Assembly: GCF_000002425.4 (NCBI RefSeq)
Contig: NC_037254.1
Location: 6,182,144 to 6,246,143, forward strand
Source of the DNA: Physcomitrium patens
Lineage: Eukaryota > Streptophyta > Bryopsida > Funariales > Funariaceae
Reading direction: 5' to 3'
Length of the DNA: 64,000 bases
Positions 9,876-21,049 of the stretch are shown piece by piece (position 1 is the first letter of the stretch; each line of letters opens with the position of its first letter). The notes beneath the pieces are model-generated. The model was not told where the DNA came from and searched no databases. It was given only the letters and a program-made list of their open reading frames with translations. The translations under genes were made by a program, and so were the position numbers.

Positions 9876-12800
9876 GTGCGGCTGGAATCTTGTACAACTT
9901 CTAATAAAGGTCCTATCCTCTCCTCAGAACCATCTCCTTGTTTTATAATAGATGTGCGTTTAGGACCTAATAATTACAAAGCCTCTGCCTTGGTAGATTC
10001 AGGAGCCTCATCTTGTTTTTTAGATGAAGAATTTGCTAGATGTCATAGAATATCATTAATACAAAAAACTAAACCTGTACACGTAGAAGTCATAGATGGT
10101 CGTCCGTTGTCTTCTGGAGATGTAACTCACGAAACACTTCCTGTAGATGTAGTAATAAATGGTCATAGTAGTTGCGTAATTTTTAATATAATTAGATCTT
10201 CCTCTAATCCAGTAATTTTAGGCTTATCATGGTTAGAAAAGTATAATCCTCGAATAGATTGGATTTCTCGTAAACTTGATTTTCCTCAGAGCGTTAGTAA
10301 CAGTTCTATTAACCAAGTAAAAAACCATGAGTCTAGTATAGTAAAACTCGCACCTATAGGTGCAAAAGCATTTATACACGCAGCAAAAAAAGGATCAACT
10401 TTTGCTATTTATGCTGCACCTATTTCTGAAAGCGTAAAGACTTCAAGTGGCATTCCAAGTCAATATCAGGATTATCAAGACGTTTTTGAGAAAAAGAATG
10501 CAGATATTCTTCTTGAGCATCGCCCATACGATTGTTCAATCGATCTCAAGGAAGGAACTCTGCCACCATTTGGACCAATTTACAGTTTATCGCAAGATGA
10601 GTTGGCTGAACTCAAGACATATATTGACGAGAATTTAGCGAAGAATTTCATACGCCATTCAAAATCTCCAGTAGGAGCTCCAATTTTATTCGTAAAGAAA
10701 AAAGATGGATCTTTACGAATGTGTGTTGACTATCGAGGACTCAACAAGATCACAATCAAGAACAGGTATCCATTATCTTTGATATCAGGACTCCTTGACC
10801 AGTTAAATCAAGCTAAGATCTATACAAAAATAGATCTAAGAGGAGCATATAATCTAGTACGGATCAAAGAAGGAGATGAATGGAAGACTGCGTTTCGAAC
10901 TAGGTACGGGCATTTTGAATATAATATCATGCCTTTTGGACTCACGAATGCACCAGCTGCTTTTCAACATCTCATGAATGATGTATTTCGTGAATTCTTA
11001 GACAATTTTGTCGTCTGCTACCTAAACGATATCCTGATTTATTCTAAGAATGTTGAAGAACATGAAATACATGTTCGTCAAGTATTACAAAAACTCAGAG
11101 ATGCAGGATTGTACGCCAAGATGGAAAAGTGTGTATTTCACACTACTCAAGTTGACTTTTTAGGATACATCATTTCAAATGATGGTCTTATGATGGATTC
11201 TAAGAAAGTCCAAACAATCATGGATTGGAAGATTCCAAAGACTGTAAGAGATGTCCAATGTTTCTTGGGATTTGCCAATTACTATCGGATCTTCATCAAA
11301 GACTTCTCACGAGTTGCAGCTCCACTTACACGCTTGACTAGTAAAGATAAATTCCAATGGAATCAAGAAGCGGAAGCAGCATTTGAAGCCTTGAAGACAT
11401 CGTTTGTCTCTGCACCAGTCTTATATCCTGTTGACTTTTCCAAGGCATTTTTTATGGAAACAGACGCATCGGATTTTGCCTTGGGTGCAGTTTTATCACA
11501 AATGGGAACAGATGACAAACTTCATCCGATAGCTTTTCATTCAAGAAAATTCTCAGCAGCCGAGATCAATTATGAGATCCACGATAAAGAACTTCTTGCA
11601 ATCGTGGATTCCTTTCAAGAATGGCGTCATTATCTAGAAGGTGCTTCTAGTCCAGTCACTGTGTATACAGATCACAAGAACCTCGAGTATTTCATGTCAG
11701 CACGCATGTTGAATCGTCGTCAAGCTCGTTAGAGTATGTCTTTGTCAAGATTCGAGTTCATTATCACTTATCGGCCAGGAAAACAACAAGGTTTGTCCGA
11801 TGCCCTATCTAGACGTTCTTATTTTGCACCAAAAGAAGGAGATGCAGCTTTTGAGCAACAAAGAACGGTCCTCTTGAAACCGGAGCAATTTCATCTCCGA
11901 GCAGTGAAATCAACATTGACTGTTGACTCAACTTTTCTCAAGCAAATCCAGTCTAGTATGTCCTCAGACCCTCTTGTTCATGATATCGAGAATAATTCTT
12001 CCAAGTCTCATGATTCTTCTAAGTTCGAGTTCAAGAATAATCTATTATATTTTGAAGGACGCCTATATGTTCCAGAAGGAAAAGCACGTTTGCGTGTTCT
12101 TCAAGCACGTCATGACTTTCGAGCAGCAGAGCACTTTGGATATAATAAGACTTTGGAACTCATATCAAGAGATTTTTGGTGGCCACAAATGTGGAAGTCA
12201 GTCAAAGACTTTGTACAATCATGTGATATTTGTTCAAGATCAAAAATTCCTCGACATCGACCTTACGGACTTCTTCAGCCATTACCTATACTAGAACAAC
12301 CATGGTCTTCTGTTTCTATGGATTTCATCACAGATCTTCCAAACTCAAGATCTTATGATTCTATATTTGTGATAGTAGATCGTTTCACCAAGATGGCACA
12401 TTTTATGCCATGTACAAAATCTATCACAGGTGAAGAAACAGCTAAGCTTTTCATTGATAATATCTATCGCTATCATGGATTACCTAAAGATATCATATAG
12501 GATAGGGGAACTCAATTTGTGTCGAGATTCTGGAGGACTCTTTTCAAGATTTTAAAAGTGGACATAAAGCTATCTTCAGCTTTCCATCCTCAAACTGATG
12601 GACAAACAGAGCGCGTAAACCAAGTCTTGGAACAGTATTTAAGGTGTACCATCAACTATCAACAAGATGATTGGACAAACCTTCTGCCATTGGCAGAGTT
12701 TGCTTATAATAATACAGTACATTCCTCCACGCAACAAACACCTTTCTTTGCCAATTATGGCTATCATCCACGACTTGATACTTTTGATTTTTCAAAAGTT

Positions 12801-13364
12801 GATAATCCTGCAGCAGAAGATATGGCAAATCGGTTGTAAGAGTTACATGCAATAATGAAGGCGCAGTTGAGGAAAGCTCAAGAACGGCAAAAGATAAATG
12901 CAGATGTATATCGTAAAGAGCAACCACAACTCAACGTGGGTGATAAGGTATGGCTACTTCGTCGCAATATCAAGACCACTCGACCTTGTGTTAAATTGGA
13001 CTATCGTAGGCTTGGCCCCTTTTCTGTTTCCGAACAGATCAACCCAGTTGCATATCGGTTACATCTACCGGAGTCAATGAAGATCCATCCTGTATTCCAC
13101 GTATCTCTTCTTGAACCATATAAGACACTGAATATACAAGGAAGAAGACAAATGCCACCGCCTCCTATAGAAGTAGATAATAATGAAGAATTTGAGGTGG
13201 AAGAGATATTAGACTCAAGGTGGCGCCGAAATAAGCTGGAATATCTTGTTCATTGGTGCGGATATGATATTAGTGAGCGCACATGGGAGCCATCTAGGAA
13301 TCTAGCAAATGCATCAGCTAAAGTCAAAGTTTTTCATCAACGACATCCATCAAAACCAAGATGA
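9876..13364 (+). pseudogene. T3 pol: protease-RT-RNase H-integrase-chromodomain (three stops)
   Basis: One frame of 1163 codons. It holds an aspartic protease (LVDSGASSCFLDEEF near 9990), RT with [20 protein letters not shown] near 10690 and [13 protein letters not shown] near 10930, RNase H ([16 protein letters not shown] near 11455, [10 protein letters not shown] near 11665), an integrase H2C2 zinc region (about 12100-12240), catalytic core (MDFITDLP near 12318, then [13 protein letters not shown] near 12596) and a chromodomain (EVEEILDSRWRRNKLEYLVHW near 13190, then WEPSRNLANA). Stops are TAG 11730 (Trp in relatives), TAG 12498 and TAA 12837 (both Ser in T6). The RT motif is YLND at 11019-11030, so the polymerase would be dead even without the stops. 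Confidence 0.9.
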
Positions 13365-13374
13365 AAACCTCTCT

Positions 13375-13381
13375 TATAAAA
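13375..13381 (+). promoter_or_regulatory. T3 TATA box upstream of ORF3
   Basis: TATAAAA lies between the pol stop (13364) and the ORF3 start (13459), 84 nt before the ATG. T2, T6, T8 and T12 keep a TATAAA box at about the same distance, suggesting a separate transcript for ORF3. Confidence 0.5.
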
Positions 13382-13458
13382 GAGACAAGATTGAGGCAAG
13401 ATAACATTCAATTTTCTATCCTTGTTTGTAACTTCTTTGCATTTGTGACGCTAATTAG

Positions 13459-13881
13459 ATGGAGAGCCAACAACCAGCGGATTCAACTTAAGAACCTTCG
13501 TTTCCTGACTTACCGGATGAGACATTACGATTGTCACAACCTTCAAGACGACACAACCGAGATGAAGACCCTCAAGAACGACATGTTCTTCCTCGAATAG
13601 ATGGTGAGATACAACGCATTTGGTATCACGACCTTGGAAGAGATTCTCGATGTTTGGTGATATTATTGGAGATAGGAACGACTCCTGATGGTGTTTCAAA
13701 TGTATTATTTGAAGGTAGTTATGAAGGCCTCAACAGTGATCAAATAACAGGGTGGTCTTCTCGCCCTGAAATGGGACACTATTGATGGCTAAGAGGACCC
13801 ATCAACTATCTTCGAAGAGAACAAAGATCAGAGTATGTAGCAAATACAATTCGTCGCATATTAGATTTTCTCAATATATAA
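13459..13881 (+). pseudogene. T3 ORF3 (unknown conserved accessory ORF, two stops)
   Basis: 141 codons from ATG 13459 to TAA 13879-13881, downstream of the chromodomain and upstream of the polypurine tract. Two stops interrupt it: TAA at 13489-13491 (Gln in T6) and TGA at 13783-13785 (Arg in T6). The N-terminal third is hydrophilic with Arg/Asp/Glu clusters. The core runs from the RCLVILLE strand through LFEGSYEGLNSDQITGWSS to the GHY.WLRGPIN.LRREQ motif and a helical-looking C-terminus ending in FLNI. There is no signal peptide, membrane segment, zinc finger or known catalytic motif. The function is unknown. Confidence 0.75.
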
Positions 13882-13904
13882 TCATCGCTCCTCATGGAAC
13901 TCGT

Positions 13905-13922
13905 CCCTAGAAGGGGGGGTAA
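13905..13922 (+). promoter_or_regulatory. T3 polypurine tract
   Basis: TAGAAGGGGGGGTAA immediately precedes the 3' LTR start at 13923. It is the expected primer for plus-strand synthesis. Confidence 0.85.
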
Positions 13923-14462
13923 TGTCACGGACATACATATAATTACCTATATGAATAGATAAAAGTATGTAAAAGTAGATAAAAGTAGGTTAATTGTGTA
14001 ACATCTTCTAGAGAAGCTTCTTAGAAGCTTCATAGACGCTGCTTTGACTTTATAGAAGTCTATAGTTGACTTTTAGGCTAGAAACTTGGTCAACAAGTTA
14101 GCCATGTGCCACACATGTTGGAAGCTTAAAGAATAAGCTAACTACGTGGTCCATCCATAGAAAACTTGCCTTGCAAGCAAAGGCATGTGGCCTAGAAAGT
14201 CAACATATATTAGAGGTCTTATAGAACATCGCCATGTGGCTTCTAGTTAGATAGTATATATAGAGGCAAGAGTGAAGCCCTCTTCACTCTTGTCAACTCC
14301 TTTCTTGTTTCTAGTCTAGTTTCAAGGGTCTCTAGTTTTCTTGTATTTTGGCAATAGCCATTCCAGTTTCTTTCTTAATATACATATTTCTATTTTGTCC
14401 TATTTCTTTTTGAGAAAAGTCTCACTTACTCTTTAGCTTTCATCGAGTTCTTGTCCTTGACA
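13923..14462 (+). repeat. T3 3' LTR
   Basis: 540 bp, with four transitions compared with 8111-8650. It is followed directly by the second GTCTT (14463-14467). The palindrome lies at 14267-14292. Confidence 0.95.
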
Positions 14463-14631
14463 GTCTTTTAGTAAATTCTTCATCTAAGAAATATGTAGAG
14501 GCTCTTGAATCTAATAAGGCAGAGGCTTTGAAATATTTAGGTCGTAAAACAACATTTAATGTAAAACAAGGAGAGGGCTTTGAGTAGAAAATAGGACCTT
14601 TACTAGATGTTGTGCAAGGTTCCAGCTGCAC
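14463..14631 (-). pseudogene. T2 pol, N-terminal part: start of the protease
   Basis: This is the upstream end of T2 pol, cut from its continuation at 8110 by T3. The protease active-site region reads LLDSRASTYFLDEEF, with Arg where relatives have Gly in the DSGA motif. Gag ends a few bases upstream with the conserved CAATAG context. Confidence 0.8.
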
Positions 14632-14636
14632 GGTCC

Positions 14637-15643
14637 CTATTGTAGCTAGACAAACTCGTTTTCTGACATATTATCTTCTTTCATAGCCATACTCTTCATT
14701 TTGTGATTGCGTCATTTCTTTGGACAATGTTCAGCAGTGTGCTTTGATTGTCCACAATATAAACATAATCCTTCTTGATGAGGACGAGTCTTTTCATGTT
14801 TAATAAGAGGTTTGAAACATACTGCATCAATTTGCATATCCTCTACTTCCGAATGTATGTGTTGAAGAGATGTTGGTGTTGCTATTGAATTATAGTATTG
14901 TTGAGGTCCACTTGTATGGTTCTCAGATCGAAATTCGAAAAGGTAATTGTCGTACTTCACAACAAAGTCAATTGCTTGACTCAATATTTGAGGATCAGGT
15001 AAGTTGAGCATTAATTTTTTTACCTCATATTGTAATCCATAGAGAAATTGGCTAATAAGTGCAGCATCATTCCACTTGATATCAATTGCAAGTTGTCAAA
15101 ATTTTGCAGCATACAACATTATTAATCAATTGTCTTATCGTAAAATATAGATCTTATTAGTTGCAATACAAATTATATCATGTTCTCCATACATGGATCG
15201 AAACTCCACCAAAAAAGCCTCTAGATTATCCAATATTGGATCTCGTCGTTCAAGAAAAGATGAAAACTACGGTAGTGTTGAACTTGAAAGAAGCGTATTA
15301 ATAAATCTAACTTGCAATTCTGGAGTTAGATAACTTTGGGATTGAAGTTCAATCACAAATTGCTCTGATTGATAAATTCTCGAAACTTGAATCTGGTGCC
15401 ATCTAACTTCTCAGGTAGGACAATTCTTGGTTCTCTAATATTGGAAGGGCGTTCTACCATAGGAAAAAGGACATGGTTTGGTGTAGATGTTGAAGCTGCT
15501 CCAACCATTTCTATATCTTTACTTCATGCCAATCTTGTTGCTCCTTGTGGTGGTAAATTGAGTTGATGCATCGCAAGCATTAACTCCCTCAATTGCTCTT
15601 GCATTTGTGCCATCGCACTCTTCATTTCAACCAGTTCTACCAT
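14637..15643 (-). pseudogene. T2 gag (broken)
   Basis: Gag from ATG at 15643 to TAG at 14637-14639, 1007 bp, one base short of the 1008 bp of T3, so a frameshift is present in addition to stops. An open stretch at 15011-14712 includes the region before the zinc knuckle. The knuckle is kept (CLYCGQSKHTAEHC near 14720-14765), with Ser and Asp/Glu changes around it. The leader upstream (15644-15855) carries the GGATTACC-type motifs and the priming sites. Confidence 0.8.
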
Positions 15644-15842
15644 GATAACACTTAGAAAAGAGAAGATGTTTAATATCACTCAAAACAAATAGAAGAGAGG
15701 ACTTGAGAACAAAGAAAATACTAAGGACAATATCAGTTTAGAAGAGGGTAATTCGCAACTTCTAATATGTTTATATCTTATCAAGAAAAAGGGGTAATAT
15801 ACTCTTAATCAAGATTAGACAAAGCTCTGATATTGTAGGTGT

Positions 15843-15853
15843 ACTCTTGTCAA
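15843..15853 (-). promoter_or_regulatory. T2 putative self-priming site
   Basis: On the minus strand TTGACAAGAGT begins 2 nt inside the 5' LTR boundary (15856). Its complement in the LTR (plus strand TTGATAAGAGT, 16030-16040) matches at 10 of 11 positions. A partial tRNA-iMet match (ATATCAGAGC) follows about 20 nt further in. Confidence 0.6.
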
Positions 15854-15855
15854 TC

Positions 15856-16415
15856 TATCAAGGACAAGAACTGGAGGAAAAAGCAATTCAGACAAGTGAG
15901 CCTTCTTTCAAAGAAAGATAACAAAATATAAATAAATAAATATGATATTGAATGAGAATCTAGAATGGCTATTGCCAAAAGACAAGAAAACTAGAGACCC
16001 TTGAAACTAAACTAGAAGCAAGAAAGGAGTTGATAAGAGTGAAGAAGGCTTCACTCTTGTCTCTATATATACTATCTAACTAGGAGCTATGTAGCGACGT
16101 TCTATAGGACCTCAAATATGTGTTGACTTTGTAGGATACATGCCTTGACTTACAAGGCAAGTTTTTCTGCGTGTGGGCCACATAGTTAGCTTGATCTTCA
16201 AGCTAACAACATGTGAGGTAAGTGGCTAACTTGTTGACTACGTTTCTAATCCAAAAAGTCAATTAAAGACACCTATGAAGTCAAAGCAGTATCTATGAAG
16301 CTTTTAGGAAGCTTCCATATTAAATACTATAGAATTAATTTACTTTTACCTACTTTTACTTACTTCCACCTATTTGTATATGTAATTACTAGCTTACCTA
16401 AATATGTCCATGACA
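15856..16415 (-). repeat. T2 5' LTR
   Basis: 560 bp, as long as its partner at 3669-4228, but roughly 10 percent different by eye. That is far more than the T3 pair and fits an old insertion, or replacement of the other half of the element by a T12-like sequence. Confidence 0.85.
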
Positions 16416-16503
16416 CATACTTATTTTTATATATTTTGTTTCTTTTTTTTGAGTGAAGGCTCACTTGTTTGAATTGCTTTTTGATCGAGTTCTTCTCCTT
16501 GAC
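16416..16503 (+). repeat. Truncated LTR tail in plus orientation
   Basis: The sequence runs CATACTTATTT...GAGTGAAGGCTCACTTG...TCCTTGACA and matches the last 90 bp of a T2/T3-type LTR read on the plus strand. It lies tail to tail against the T2 5' LTR and directly before a truncated T4 gag. It marks a rearrangement junction. Confidence 0.7.
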
Positions 16504-16511
16504 ATAAGATG

Positions 16512-16945
16512 CATTGATAAGATAATTTCATAGGGGATTAATGGAAAATATGAAGGACTTATTGTTGTCTATGCTAGATCTTTTAACTTTCAATGAAGCC
16601 ATTAGTCAAGTTGTGAAATGTGATAATTATTTATTTCAACAACAACAAGATAAATATTCTTCAAGTACACCACATGTATATACGAGTTATTTTGCAGCTT
16701 CTTCACCATCTAATTTTAATGAGTAATTGGAAGCAATACATATGCAAATTGATACAATTTGTTCGAAACTTCTTTCTGAATAATAAAAAATTCGTCAAAA
16801 AAAACTTGGCCTATGCTTATTATAAGGAAAATCTAGCCATAAGATTAATAATTGTTCAAAGAAATGCCAGCATACATATTGAATGAGGAATTTGGCCACA
16901 TCATCATCAATATTATAGAAAAACGAGGGTGTTCAGCACTAGTAG
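16512..16945 (+). pseudogene. T4 gag, C-terminal part
   Basis: Matches T10 gag from the capsid C-terminus on: MKDLLLSMLDLLTFNEAISQ corresponds to VKDLLLSLPDPQTLNEAISQ in T10. The zinc knuckle region (16800-16880) is recognisable but degraded and frameshifted. It ends at TAG 16943-16945, in the conserved gag-end context. Confidence 0.7.
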
Positions 16946-16949
16946 GTAC

Positions 16950-19900
16950 CATGAGGTTGGATTCTTCATTATCACAATCAAAAAAGGTCCTGTACTATTT
17001 GTGAACCTTTCTTGTTGATTTACTATACTTATATGATTAAGAATTACAAAACTAGATTGTCATACATTACTTGACTCAGGAGCCTCTTCATCTTTTATTG
17101 ACAAAGAATTTTCTAAATCACATAAAATCTGTACTGTCAAAAAACTTAGAGCAGTACATGTAGAAGCAATAGATGGTCGACCTTTATCCTCTGGAGACGT
17201 CACTCATGAAATAATTTCATTAGAAATAACCTTTAAAAATCATAGTAGCTAAGTAGTATTCAACGTCATTAAATCACCATCAAGTTCAGTCATTTTAGGA
17301 CTCTTATGGCTTAAAAAATACAATCCACAGATAAAGTGGATATCACAAAAGTTAGAAATATCTCCAGTAGATCATAGAACCTTTAGATCTATGAAAAAGC
17401 TTCTAACATTCGACAAGCCAAAACTTAAACAACATTCATTTATAGGAGCTAGAGCATTTGTGAGAGTAGCCAAATAAAGTATTATGTATGCTTTCCATGA
17501 AAATCTACAATTGAAACCTCTAGTTGCTACAACAACAATTTCAAAGGTGTATAAGAATTTTGTACATATATTTGAAAAAAAAAATGCAGTTATCCTGCCA
17601 AAGCATTGCCCTTATGATTGAGCGATTGACCTTCAAGAAATTGCTCAACTATCGTTTGGACCAATCTATAATTTATTCTAGAATGAACTTGTAACTTTAA
17701 AAGAGTTGATTAATAAAAATCTGATTAAGAATTTTATTTAACATTTCAAGTCACTAGTTGATGCTTCAATATTATTTGTGAAGAAAAACGATAGATCCTT
17801 ATGAATATGTAATGATTATCGTAGTCTTAATAAAATCATGATAAAGAATTAATATCCATTGTTGTTGATATGTGGACTTTTTGATCAACTTAGCTCAGTA
17901 AAGATCTTTACAAAGATTTATCTACAAAGAATATATAACTTGGTACGCATCAAGGAGGGAGATAAATGGAAGACAACATTCTCCACCATGTATAAATATT
18001 TTGAATACAATGTCATGTATTTTGGACTTACCAATGCTTCACCTATGTTCCTACACTTAATAAATGATATATTTCACGAGTTTCTTAATGACTTTGTTGT
18101 GATTTATTTGGATGATATTTTGATTTTCTCTTAGAATCCGGAAAACCACAAAAAAATATGTCCACCTTGTATTGGAAAAGCTACAAAGTGTTGGGTTATA
18201 TGCAAAACTGGAGAAGTATATATTTCATGCACCTCAAGTCAAATTTGCTGGATATATTATTTCCATTAAAGGCCTTTTTATGGATCCAAAGAAGATATAT
18301 GCAATCATTGATTGGATAAAGCTAAAAACTGTATGTGATGTCCAATGCTTTCTTGGATTTGTAAACTTCTACAGGATTTTTGTTAAGAATTACTCCAAGA
18401 TTGTTACTCTACTTATGCACTTGACATGCCAAGACAAATAAGACTGGAGCTTCGAAGCAGAGAAAACGTTTTAAAGCTTTAAAGATGATTTTACAACAGC
18501 TCTAATTTTGATACATCTAAATTTCAACAAGCCTTATTTTATGGAGACCAATGCCTCAAATTTTGTATTGGCAGCAGTTTTATCACAATATGGAGAAGAT
18601 GGCAAATTTCATCCAATTGCATTCTATTCTAATAATTTCTTAGTAGCAAAAATTAATTACAGAATCTACGATGAAGAATTACTTGCTATCATAGATTTTT
18701 TTCTATGAATAGCACTACTTTCTTGAATGCCCCTCTTATCAAGTAATTGTATATATAGATCACAAGAATCTTAAATATTTCATGTCAGGTCGAGTATTAA
18801 ATCATCGTCAAGCACGTTGGAGTATATCTTTATCATAATTTGTCATTTGCATTATATATTGACTCAAGGGCCAACAAGAATTATCATATGCATTATCAAG
18901 ATGTTCTTACTTTGAATCAAAAGAAGGCAAGGCAGCATATAATCAACAAGTAATCTTACTAAAACTTCAGCAATTTCATCTTTGAGCAATCAATGTATCA
19001 ATGCATGTGGATTTATCATTTCTTGATCAGGTTTGTAATGCCACAAACATCGATCCTATTCTTTTTAATATCAAGCATTTAGCCAACAACCTTCTTGAAG
19101 AGTCTTCTAAATTCAAATATGAAGACAATCTCTTGTTCTTTGAAAAATATTTCTTCACTCTTGAAGGATCAACTTGACTGTGTGTTCTTCAAACATGCCT
19201 TGACTTCCTTGCAGCCAGACATTTAAGATTCAACAAGACTTTGGAACTTTTGTCTAGAGACTTTTGATGGCCATAATGTAGAAAGATATTAAAGGATTTG
19301 TACTATCATATGATACTTGTTTAATGTCAAAGAATCCTCGATATCTACTATATATACTTCTTCAATCCCTTTCTTTTCAAAGACAATTATAGTCATCTAT
19401 GTCTATGGATTTCATTACAGATCTCTTATTATCAAACTTATTTGACACTATCTTTGTAGTTGATGATTAATTAACAAAGATGACATATTTTATACTTTGC
19501 AAGAAGTCAATTACTAGTGAAGAGATGACAAGTTTCTTTATTAATAATATCTATCATTACTACAAATTGCTAGACGATATTGTATTGGATCGTGGACCAC
19601 AATTTATATCAAGGTTTTGGAAGGCACTTTTTAAGATTCTTAAGATTGATATCAATCTTTCTTCTGCCTTTTATCTTAAAACTAATGGCCAAGTGAAGCG
19701 GATCAACCAAATTCTTTAGCAATATTTGAGATGCACCATCAACTATCAACAAGATGATTAGACTTCCTACTTGTCATTGGCAAAGTTTGCATATAAAAAT
19801 ACAATCAATGTATCTACGCAGCAAATGCCATTCTATTCAAACTACGATCATCATTCAAAGTTGGATATAATAGAGCCTTCAAAGTCGATAAATCCAACAG

Positions 19901-20460
19901 TACAAGAGTTTGCTACAATGATGGTCGAACTTCAAGCAATTATGAAGACTCACCCAGAAAGGACTCAACAATATTATAAGCTACTCGGGGATGAATAGAG
20001 GAAGGAACATCCTCCATTTCAAGTTGGTGACAAAATATGGCTTCTTCAGCACAATATAAAAACCAATAGGCCATGTGATAAGTTGGACTATTGAAGATTG
20101 AGACCATTTGTGATTTAGAAATAAATTAATTATGTAATTTATTGCTTGGAGTTACCTTCATCTATGAAGATTTATTCAGTCTTTTATGTTTCACTTTTGA
20201 AAAGGTATAAAGAATCGAACATACTAGGTCGAAGAAAACCACCACTTCCTATGATTGAAATCAATCATCATATTGAAGTTGAGGTAGAAGAGGTATTAGA
20301 TTCAAGGATAAGATATGGAAGGCTTGAATATCTGATCCATTGGTACACATATGATATCAACGATCGCACATGGAAACTAGTTGGCAACCTTATAAATACA
20401 CACATGAAGATTCAAAGGTTCCATCAACGACATTCATCTAGACCAAAAGCAGTAAAATGA
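16950..20460 (+). pseudogene. T4 pol: protease to chromodomain (broken)
   Basis: Protease with LDSGASSSFIDKEFSKSHK near 17073, RT with [19 protein letters not shown] near 18014 and an intact YLDDILIFS near 18105, RNase H (METNASNFVLAAVLSQ near 18540), integrase core (about 19380-19720) and a chromodomain near 20270-20440 (EVEEVLDSRIRYGRLEYLIHW), ending SSRPKAVK at TGA 20458-20460. Segments from 18172 on share one frame; the RT start is in another. There are numerous stops. The order and motifs leave no doubt about identity. Confidence 0.85.
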
Positions 20461-20640
20461 AGAACAGTTACTTAGTAAGATGGCTTCACCATAAAGATTT
20501 TTAGTTCTTGGCCTCATAAAGAAGGCAAAGAAGCAACCTCTAAAGAAATAGTTATAGTCAAATATTTAGAATAGTACAAGTCAGTAGTTTGAATTCACAA
20601 CTATAGTCTGTTTATATTCTTTTGATCTTGTCTACTTTAT

Positions 20641-20999
20641 ATGATATAGATAGTCAAGAGATAGATGCCTTGTCAATCATACTATCTCAATCAAGTAGCT
20701 CATGGAGACAAATCCAAGATAAAGAATTATTTGAACCAAGAAGATGTCAAAAGATACCTAGTAATAGATCACTTGTAATTGTATTTGAAGTAGAACCTAT
20801 CTATGAAGAACATCTAGAAAGATTGATTATAAGACAATTCCATATTGAAGATAGTGAAGTTCATGCTTGATCATGAGTAGAAGGCTTGGGGCACTATTCA
20901 TGGCAACAAGGTCATATGAACAATTTACCTCGTAAAAAATGACTAGAATATATAGTGGATACTATGTAATAGATCTTTAACTTCTTATGCGTATATTAG
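20641..20999 (+). pseudogene. T4 ORF3 (T10-type, broken)
   Basis: Follows pol by about 180 bp, like T10 ORF3. A 1-bp deletion lies just after the ATG at 20641. The middle is open and shares IPSNRSLVIVFEVE with T10, then FHIEDSEVHA. After two stops it continues with VEGLGHYSWQQGHMNNLPRK, matching the ORF3 core motif, and ends at TAG 20997-20999. Finding this sequence in a third, independently decayed element shows that ORF3 is a regular part of the family. Function unknown. Confidence 0.7.
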
Positions 21000-21035
21000 C
21001 TTGCTGCAGCATTGCTTCTAAGAGACCTCAAAGTT

Positions 21036-21049
21036 AGAAGAGGAGGTGA
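21036..21049 (+). promoter_or_regulatory. T4 polypurine tract
   Basis: AGAAGAGGAGGTGA directly before the LTR start at 21050; T10 has the same tract next to its 3' LTR. Confidence 0.8.

Larger units (their letters stand above)
8111..14462 (+). mobile_element. T3: complete chromovirus with LTRs, TSD and all genes (few stops)
   Basis: This 6352-bp element has two 540-bp LTRs that differ at four positions by my count (about 0.7 percent, all transitions) and a 5-bp target-site duplication. The order is LTR, leader with priming sites, gag, pol in the -1 frame, ORF3, polypurine tract, LTR. It is inserted in antisense orientation in the protease of T2. It is a recent insertion and the clearest reference for the family, although it carries stops and an RT active-site mutation. 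Confidence 0.95.
3669..16415 (-). mobile_element. T2: chromovirus, full length but broken, split by T3
   Basis: On the minus strand the order is 5' LTR (16415-15856), leader, gag, pol, ORF3, 3' LTR (4228-3669). T3 sits inside the protease at 8111-14462; removing it and one copy of its GTCTT duplication leaves about 6.39 kb. Both LTRs are 560 bp and both end in TA instead of CA on the sense strand (TATCAAGG on the plus strand). The flanks AGAAA and CATAC do not form a target-site duplication, so one side has probably been rearranged. Confidence 0.85.

Noticed and set aside
9861..9880. Stop-codon readthrough at the gag TAG (CAATAGGGA)
   Set aside because: Pol is in the -1 frame, so readthrough in the gag frame would soon meet a stop and not make Gag-Pol.
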